Of a stretch of 64,000 bases of DNA, positions 57,301 to 64,000 are shown piece after piece. Below the pieces are notes generated by a model, which worked only from the letters and a program-made list of their open reading frames with translations, did no database searches and was not told the origin of the DNA. The stretch is from Leptobrachium leishanense. Taxonomy: Eukaryota > Chordata > Amphibia > Anura > Megophryidae. Made by a program: the position numbers and the translations under genes. The stretch is taken from the NCBI GenBank assembly GCA_009667805.1, contig CM019075.1, forward strand, positions 17,786,376 to 17,850,375, written 5' to 3'. Positions within the stretch are counted from its first letter, which is position 1. Each line of letters starts with the position of its first letter.

Positions 57301-57806
57301 ATTGTTTCTAGTGGTTTGGTTTCTGAACTCTCCCTAAAGCCAGTCTTCATATTAAAATAGTAGCAGGGCTGGATTAACATCTCAGGAGCCTGTAGGCACA
57401 GAATCTGCAGCCTATCCACGTTCCCAAAACAAATTGGGGGGAAACCTACTCCAGGAGTATATAATGAATATGGAAATACTAGAGAAATGAGAAATGCTTA
57501 ATAAGGTGTTACATTATAGACCCATTATTTTAGTTGACTAAATCTACTCTCGACTAAAACTGTTCAGACGACTAAAATATGACTAAAAGTAAATGATATT
57601 TTAGTCTGAAAACTAAATATAAATCAAAGTTTGTTGTCAAAATTAACATTGTTGTCTAGTCTACTCAAGATAAGAGATGGCAGTCAGATTTTTGAAGATA
57701 TGACCCATTCGCTCTATTCTATGGCCAATGCTACAGAAAATATCACACAATGGATGCACCCAGTGACACTCACATATAGAGTAAAATATTTTCTTAGTTA
57801 AACATA

Positions 57807-58705
57807 CAGGGTTATCCAAAGAGATTCGAAAAGTCACCGCACGTTCGGTGACTTTTCCTTCTCTTCAATTCGGTTCCTTTTACCGATCCCATTTCGGTGA
57901 CCCTGCGGTGTATTCAGCAAGCACCACAGGGCCCCCGAATTGCAGGGAAAAGCTACCGCAAACCCACCGAAAACTAACCGCAAAACCCACCGAATAAACG
58001 CTGTAAAGCCACAAAAACATCTGGATAAACCTGTCGAAAAGCCGAACAGGAGCCGATCACACAGAGCCGAAGCAGCTGAGACCGCAGACGAGGGAGGTGA
58101 ATAAATTAGCAAAACCGTTTGGATGAATGTGAAAGTGAAACGCTGTTTGCAAAGAAACTACTGAGCGAAAATGTCTGAAATTTACACAGGAGGTCCAGGG
58201 AATGATAATAAAAAGGGCTGTTACAAAAAAAATAAGTAAACTGAAAAAAAAAATAAAAAAAAAAAATCGGACGTTTAAAAAAAAAAAATTCAGAAAAATG
58301 CTTAAAGTATCCTAAAAAATCTATAAATAAAGAGACTCTTTACTGCAGAATTTTATAATGAACGGTTTATTAGATATTGAATTAAAACGGGAATATTTTT
58401 AACATTGAAGTCTATGGGATTCTCCTGAATTAACTTGCCGAATTAAACCACCGAATGGCAGGGCATTTCGGGAACCTTTCACTGCTGGTTTGTGTTCTCT
58501 GAATAGCCGAAGCAGTGCTTTTTCATGGGGATTTCACTGCCCTCGAACAGGCACCGAACAGGCACCGTATGTTCAGGCAATTCGCTAGGATTTGGCGAAT
58601 TGCCTGCTCTCTGGATAGCCGAATGGCCAGGAAAGGTAACCGAACGCTGATTTTCAGCGTTCGATTACCTTTCTCAAGCAATTCGGATCTCTTTGAATTA
58701 CCCTG
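57807..58705. mobile_element. Foldback element, CAGGGTTAT family, copy 6
   Basis: Starts CAGGGTTATCCAAAGAGATT and ends ATCTCTTTGAATTACCCTG. Left flank ATA, right flank TAA, so the duplication is not clean. The orientation is as copy 1, with close similarity throughout. Confidence 0.9.
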
Positions 58706-58719
58706 TAACAAGAGAAAAA

Positions 58720-58900
58720 CAAAACAAGGAAAAAAGGTGTCATCTGCGCTCGCTTCTATGTGTTCCATGTACAACAAAACTGAGGTTTTTGTTTGTTTCA
58801 ATGGCCATTGCAACGTAAGCTCACTCGCCACTTCACGGCACCTCTTTACAGAGTGAGTACCTAACAATTGTACCAAAAGGCCGCTCTACTGAGCAGCTCC
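58720..58900. other. Fragment related to the palindromic element at 21525
   Basis: GTGTCATCTGCGCTCGCTTC, CAATGGCCATTGCAACGTAA and GCTCACTCGCCACTTCACGG parallel 21545-21660. No ends or duplication seen. Confidence 0.55.
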
Positions 58901-58979
58901 AAGAGAAAAACAAAGCACATGTAAAATATACCAGAACGTACTTGAAAACGAGAGAAATCTCAATGTATCCTTCCTGGTA

Positions 58980-59935
58980 AAATACTTTATAAATAACTAA
59001 ATAATATCAGCGACATAAACAAAATAAGTCGTTTCGTGTTTTGGTGGTGTGTCCCTTTAACAGTTAGCAGTTTCTTTGTGTCAATGAATGAAATTCCCAT
59101 TCCTCTCCTTTCCCTTTAATCTTATTTAAATTTCATGTGCACAAAAGTTAAATCCAAACAGCAGCAAAGGAAGCTGCGCAGTGATGCTTCTCCTGCCTGG
59201 GTTTGGATACTTTCTGTGAAATGCTGTTATTTCTTATGGTGAGTCTCTGCAACTTCGGCAAACACCAGCACTTTCCGAATAACCGCCAAGTTATTTTACC
59301 AAGGTTCTTTTTCCCTTTCTCTTTCCTAAAGACCTCATTTTGGTTTCTAATTGATTCTCAGTGAAGACAACATAAAAGAAATAAAATACAGAACAAAGTA
59401 TCTACACGACACCAGCCTGTGATGCATGGTGGAGAAAAAAATAGATCTAGGTTTTCCTGGATCATTGTAATATATCCTGTTTTGCGTGTTCTGACTGTAT
59501 TAATTCTTAGCTCGCTGGTGAAGTATTTAGTCAGTCATTGTTTTAGTTTGTTTGTTTGTCTTTGAACCAGCGTTTTTGTACATATCTGATCTGCGTTTGT
59601 TTGGTACTTAGCAGTGTGCTCAGCTGATGGCAACCTCGAAAACCAACTATTTTTAGGCCAGCAACCTTCCCATCAATGCAATTTATAGAACAGAGATCTG
59701 ATTTTCACTGGTTCTTTATTTAGCTTCTTCTGCTGACACAGGATTTTCTGAAATGTCATCTCTCTCAGATGGAAAAGACCCAAGTCCGGCTCCCAGAAAG
59801 CGTTATATATCTGTAAGTGTATGACCCGAGGTAAGTCAGAGGTGTTTGTATGAAGAGATGCTAAGATACAGAGACCACGTTACCACCAACTCATGTCTCA
59901 TGTCTGTCACGTTCCTTATATATATATATATATAT
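58980..59935. other. Unique-looking DNA, possible 5' part of a plus-strand gene
   Basis: No repeat family recognised except a TA run at 59918-59940. A possible donor (TTCTTATGGTGAGTCTC near 59239) and the candidate exon at 59742 are the only gene-like signals. Confidence 0.35.
59742..59812 (+). CDS. Candidate exon of an unknown plus-strand gene
   Basis: TAGCTTCTTCTGCTGACACAG is followed by 71 bp and a perfect donor GTAAGT. An ATG at 59753 opens 20 codons, MSSLSDGKDPSPAPRKRYIS, ending in phase 0; the frame is also open to the acceptor. No known family is recognised. It could be the first coding exon of a neighbouring gene running off to the right, or a chance exon-like sequence. Confidence 0.3.
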
Positions 59936-59939
59936 ATAT

Positions 59940-61476
59940 TGTGACGTTTGGGGGCCCACAGAGCACGTGCACAATGTCTTTTACAAACAAAACAGTTTTA
60001 TTCACCCTTTCAGGGCAGTCAAAAAGGCAACATAATAAGTACACGCTTTGGTTCAGCGAAATTAAAGCAAAGTCCTGATCTTCAGCACAAATAAACAGAG
60101 AAATAATAGTGGCTCACCAACGCTTTAAACAGTCCCAAACCTAGGGAATCCTTTCCCCAGTCTGTAGAAGCCTCTCCAGCAAGGCACAGCACGTCTCCTG
60201 CTTTTGGAACACAAACACACAGCTTCCACTGATTACTTTCCTTTTCCTGAACTCCCACAATCCTATCTGGGAGTTGCTGGCTTTAAAACTCTTCCTGGAC
60301 AGGAAGATTCACCCTGTGGTTGCCCTTAAAGGGTCCACAACCCAAATAGGGGTGAAACATATTGTCCATCCAGGACCCAGCCCTGCCGACCTCTACATAT
60401 CCCCCCCCTCTGTCTCAACGCGGTGGTGTTTGAGGCAACAGTAGACAGCCCACAATGCATCCGGGACAGGGCATCAGCATTTTGGTGCTGTTTCCCAGGC
60501 CTGTGTTCCACCACAAAGTTAAACTCCTGGAGAGACAGGAACCACCTGGTAACCCTGGCATTAGCGTGGCGGTGCTGCCTCATCCAGGTCAATGGGGCAT
60601 GGTCAGACACTAAACGGAACTTCCTGCCCAACAGGAAGTATCTCAAAGAATCCAAGGCCCACTTTATGGCCAAGCCCTCTCTTTCCACCACAGCATAGTT
60701 TTTCTCCGCTGACGTCAGTTTCCTACTAAGAAAAACCACGGGGTGCTCTTCCCCATTGACTTCTTGGGATAGCACAGCCCCCAAACCCTCACTTGAGGCA
60801 TCCGTCTGTACAATGAACTCCCTCATGAAATCAGGGACTACCAGCACTGGGTGCTGACACAACGCATTTTTAAGCTTCTCAAAGGCATCTTCAGCATTGG
60901 CATTCCATTGAATCATCACTGACTTCCTACCTTTCGTCAGGTCAGTCAATGGTGCAGCAATAGAGGCAAAATTGGGGACAAACCGCCGGTAATACCCCAC
61001 TATACCCAGAAAAGCACGAACCTGCTTTTTCGTGAGGGGGCGTGGCCAGTTCTGGATAGCCTCTACTTTGTTAAATTGTGGCTTTACCAGACCCCTGCCT
61101 AAGACATATCCCAGGTACTTAGCTTCCTCCATCCCTACCGCACTTTTCTCAGGGTTAACAGTAAAGACCGCTTTCCTCAAACCGTCCAAAACCGTCTGAA
61201 CCCGGGGAAGATGGGACTCCCAATCTGGACTGAAGATGACAATGTCATCCAGGTAGACCGAGGTATATCTCAGGTAGGGGCGGAGCACCCTATCCATCGC
61301 TCGTTGGAAGGTGGCCGGGGCTGAGTGTAACCCAAAAGGCATCCGCTTATAATGAAAATGACCCTCTGGAGTGGAAAAAGCAGTCTTTTCCCTGGCTTCC
61401 TTAGTCAGGGGTATCTGCCAGTATCCCTTAGTAAGGTCCAGGGTGGTGATATAACGGGCCGGACCCAATTTCTCTA
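59940..61476 (-). mobile_element. LTR retrotransposon 3' part, interrupted by the piggyBac element
   Basis: Minus strand: reverse transcriptase and RNase H, polypurine tract AGAGGGGGGGGA (about 60400-60411), and a 3' LTR of 458 bp (60397-59940) starting TGTAGAGG and ending CGTCACA, with a polyadenylation signal AATAAA. Upstream parts of the element are cut off by the piggyBac insertion at TTAA 61477-61480 and would continue to the right of that element, outside the window. Confidence 0.8.
60326..61476 (-). CDS. Gypsy-type reverse transcriptase and RNase H fragment
   Basis: From the insertion junction the frame reads IEKLGPARYITTLDLTKGYW, FSTPEGHFHYKRMPFGL and VYLDDIVIF (catalytic box), then the connection region (FLGIVGYYRRFVPNFASIAA) and RNase H with VQTDASSEGLGAVLSQ, DHAPLTWM and KQHQNADALSR. 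The frame is open throughout this stretch. RNase H is followed within about 100 bases by the polypurine tract; there is no integrase between, unlike the element at 46580. That layout suggests the gypsy group with integrase placed before reverse transcriptase (Gmr1-like). Confidence 0.82.
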
Positions 61477-61492
61477 TTAACCCCTTAAGGAC

Positions 61493-61990
61493 CGAGGACG
61501 TACCATGTACGTCATTGCAGCGGGTCTCTCTTAGACCCGCTGACGTACATGGTACGTCCTGCCGTTTTTGAGCTGCTGGAAGCGATCGGATCGCTTCCAG
61601 CAGCTCAAACGCCATTGCAGGATGCCTGGGAGTCCAGGCATCCGTGCAATGGCCGTTAGAAGTGCCGGGGCACCATGTGATCGCTCCCCGGGAGCGATCT
61701 ACATCCGGTTGCACCGGAGAGGTGCCCGGCACTTCTACAGAGCGCTGGAAGCGATCGGATCGCTTCCAGCTGCTCTGAGCATATTACAAGGATGCCTCGA
61801 CATCGAGGCATCCTTGTAATATACTTACCTGCCGCCGGTCCGTCCGTGATCGCTCCCCCCGAGCGATCACTTCCGGTAGCGGCAGGAAGTACTGAGTGCC
61901 ACGAGGTATCGTGGCACTCAGTACAAAATCGATCACTTCAGTGATCAGGTGCTCTGCTGGGTGCCTCGAGGGATCAAGGCACCCAGCAGA
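61493..61990. repeat. Hairpin array of piggyBac copy 2
   Basis: The same set of palindromes as copy 1 in reverse order: GTACCATGTACGTCA/TGACGTACATGGTAC (61500-61556), GCTGGAAGCGATC/GATCGCTTCCAGC (61575-61600), CAAGGATGCCTCGA/TCGAGGCATCCTTG (61788-61820), GTACTGAGTGCCACGA/TCGTGGCACTCAGTAC (about 61888-61924), and GCTGGGTGCCT/AGGCACCCAGC (about 61956-61990). Small differences keep the stems paired, for example in the 61650-61700 hairpin. Confidence 0.88.
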
Positions 61991-62094
61991 GAAAAAAAAA
62001 GTGAAAAAAAAGTAAAAAAAAGTGTAAAAAAAAAGTAAAAAAAAGTGTGTAAAAAAAGTGTAAAAAAAGAAAAATAAATAAAATAAACTGACAG

Positions 62095-62445
62095 TTAGGG
62101 GTAGGGTTAGGGTTAGGGTTAGGGGTAGGGTTAGGGTTAGGGTAGGGTTAGGGTTAGGGTTAGGGGTAGGGGTAGGGTTAGGGGTAGGGGTAGGGTTAGG
62201 GGTAGGGTTAGGGGTAGGGTTAGGGTTAGGGTTAGGGGTAGGGGTAGGGTTAGGGTTAGGGGTAGGGGTAGGGGTAGGTTAGGGTTAGGGTTAGGGTTAG
62301 GGGTAGGGTTAGGGGTAGGGGTATAGGGTAGGGTTAGGGTTAGGGTTAGGGTTAGGGGTAGGGTTAGGGGTAGGGTTAGGGGTAGGGTTAGGGTAGGGTT
62401 AGGGTTAGGGTTCTAAGGGCAGGGTCAGGGGTAGGGTTAGGGTTC
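62095..62445. repeat. Telomere-like tract (TTAGGG / TAGGGG) of piggyBac copy 2
   Basis: About 320 bp of TTAGGG and TTAGGGG or GTAGGG units, then a spacer with GTTCTAAGGGCAGGGTCA and a short second block. It corresponds to 17584-17778 in copy 1 but is about 1.7 times longer. Confidence 0.9.
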
Positions 62446-62882
62446 TAAGGGCAGGGTCATCTTGGGGCTGAGTGGGATGTTCCTAGCCTGCCTCATCAGA
62501 GAGGCAGGCTAGCAACATCCAATCAGAAGTTAGAAAAAATCAAAATAAAATTTCTAATTTGTCAGGTCAGGCCAATATTTTGTAAATATTGGCTCTGACC
62601 TCTGTGATTCTCCCTCCCTCTCCTCACTTGTGTTTTGGTGAGCGAGAGAGAGAGATCAGATTTGACAGGTTAGAGATTTTAGTGAGATTTAGTGAGATTA
62701 GAAAAATTGAGGCAGATTTAGAGAGATTTTAGGGAGATTTAGAAGAATTGAGGCAGGTTTAGAGGGATTTAGAGAGATTTAGGTGTTTATTTGTATTTTC
62801 TTGTGAAACCCAACGGTTCTTCTAAGAACCAACAATCCGCTTATATATATATAATAATTATAAAATTTTATAATCTATTATA

Positions 62883-63650
62883 ATGTCTGAGAGGGTGTAC
62901 AGCGCCGAGGAGGCATATGCCATCCTGGCGTCAGAATCTGAGGCATCTGCGTCAGACTCAGACCCTCATTTCGACCCCGCTAACTGCTCAGAGGCGTCGC
63001 TAGATACATTATCTATGCTGGCTGATGTATCTAGTGATGTTTCTGATGCAGATCCTGGGTCACCACCTGCCAGCAGGAGACGCACAGCTCCAGCTGAGGA
63101 GTGGGTAGTGCCTCATCGCCAGAGGCCAGATATCCCTCCTTTCACGGCAAATCCTGGCATCAATATTGATGTTGCAGGATTTACCGCCACACAGTTTTTG
63201 CAGGTGTTTATGGGGGATGATTTGTTGGGCCACATCGTGGCCCAATCAAATCTGTATGCCCATCAGCATTGTGCTGCGAAGCCAGACTCCTACTTGGCAA
63301 GGCAGCAATGGACCCCGCTAGATGTGCCAGAATTTCTGAAATTCTGGGCACTTACTATGCTGAGGGCATCATAAAGAAGCCCTCAATTCGCTCCTGCTGG
63401 AGCAGTAGCCCCATCTGCTCTACCCCCATTTACCTCCAATCAATGTCACGTAGAAGGTATGAAAACATTTTGCGTTTCATGCACTTCAGTGACAACAGCC
63501 TGTGCTCCCCTAGAGAGCATCCCCAGTTTGACAGGCACCAGACTTTTACATTTTATTCGTACATTTTTATGTTCTACAATTGGTGCTGTATTTTGCCAAA
63601 ATCTTTGCACACCTATGCATGGGGGGCATGGGTGTACTCAGGAGATCTTG
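62883..63650 (+). pseudogene. piggyBac transposase, N-terminal part only, frameshifted (copy 2)
   Basis: ATG at 62883 gives MSERVYSAEEAYAILASESE and runs to a TAA at about 63372-63374 after FLKFWALTMLRAS. The overlapping frame (63269-63703) carries GIIKKPSIRSCWSSSP and SRRRYENILRFMHFSDNS. The break is at the same position as in copy 1 and the catalytic core is again missing. The two copies differ at only a few residues (for example EASLDTLSM against ETSLDTLST), so they come from one recent defective source. Confidence 0.88.
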
Positions 63651-63703
63651 CAGAAAACAACCTGGAGAGTTTTCATGCAGTAACAAACAACAGTGTCTGC
63701 TAA

Positions 63704-64000
63704 GGCTAGGGTCAGACGAGCGTGATTTCTACGGACTGTACGTCCGTGCAGTACGGACATCGTCAGTACGGAAGACGCAGTAGTGGTCACACAGTCCGTT
63801 TTTTCACTGACATTTATTTTTTGACAGATGTAGGAGGGACAATAAATTCAATTGCAAAACCATTTTGTCCGTGAAAAATGCAGGACGTATAAATGCAGTC
63901 CGTCTGACCACGTTCCATCACTCACACACAAAGCTATGCAGACGTTGCGGACGCAGCGCACTTTGTGCGGCCGTTCTAGCGGTTCTACGTTCTTGCCTGC
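63704..64000. mobile_element. TTAA MITE, copy 5, right end outside the window
   Basis: Starts GGCTAGGGTCAGACGAGCG after CTAA (63700-63703), at a place where copy 1 of the piggyBac element reads CTCCTAAATC. It matches copy 4 closely over its whole visible length. Confidence 0.88.

Larger units (their letters stand above)
61481..64000 (+). mobile_element. piggyBac-type element, copy 2, runs off the window
   Basis: Begins after TTAA (61477-61480) with CCCCTTAAGGACCGAGGACG, identical to the right end of copy 1, and follows the same order in reverse: hairpin array, telomere-like tract, transposase N-terminal part. It has inserted in the reverse transcriptase gene of an LTR element and has itself received a TTAA MITE at 63704. 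Confidence 0.92.

Overview
The window looks like a vertebrate nuclear genome, most likely a frog with a large, repeat-rich genome. The reasons are spliced exons with GT/AG borders, and a dense mixture of hAT, Tc1/mariner, piggyBac-type (TTAA) and foldback DNA transposons, CR1/L2-type LINEs and Ty3/Gypsy-type LTR elements. The L2-like LINE also has a 3' tail of a kind common in frog genomes. There is no bacterial-style operon, no rRNA or tRNA gene and no CRISPR array. The species call is inference.

The one host gene I can support lies on the minus strand and spans at least 44 kb. Seven coding exons (54590-54484, 40958-40913, 39952-39773, 38917-38760, 28542-28460, 26499-26327, 10346-10236) join in perfect phase into 286 codons of a charged coiled-coil protein with the layout of the DUF4200 / CCDC42-like family of axonemal proteins. 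The 3' end lies beyond the window or is unrecognised. Upstream of the start codon are two RFX-type X-boxes flanking a CCAAT box, as expected for a ciliary gene. A 2-kb minisatellite lies 0.4-2.7 kb further upstream.

Nearly everything else is transposons, many nested. 1-8290 is a hAT element whose transposase gene is split by a second hAT (1184-4573, 8-bp duplication), which itself holds a TTAA MITE and a foldback element. 8330-12228 holds three foldback copies, one inserted in another. 12985-18370 is a piggyBac-type element with a truncated transposase, satellite arrays, telomere-like DNA and a hairpin array; a near-identical second copy starts at 61481. 18895-26110 holds an L2-like LINE, a palindromic element with a 16-bp duplication, a CR1-like LINE end and a hAT. 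29145-38367 holds MITEs, an LTR-element remnant with gag and several hAT derivatives.

Intron 1 of the host gene holds the deepest nest: hAT (41583-53406) containing Tc1-A (42853-53305), which contains a TTAA element (43781-45021) and Tc1-B (45313-52892), which contains a chromodomain-type Gypsy element (46580-52535). Clear target duplications mark the hAT, TTAA, Tc1-B and Gypsy borders. The right edge (59940-64000) is another LTR retrotransposon interrupted by the second piggyBac copy, which is interrupted by a fifth TTAA MITE.
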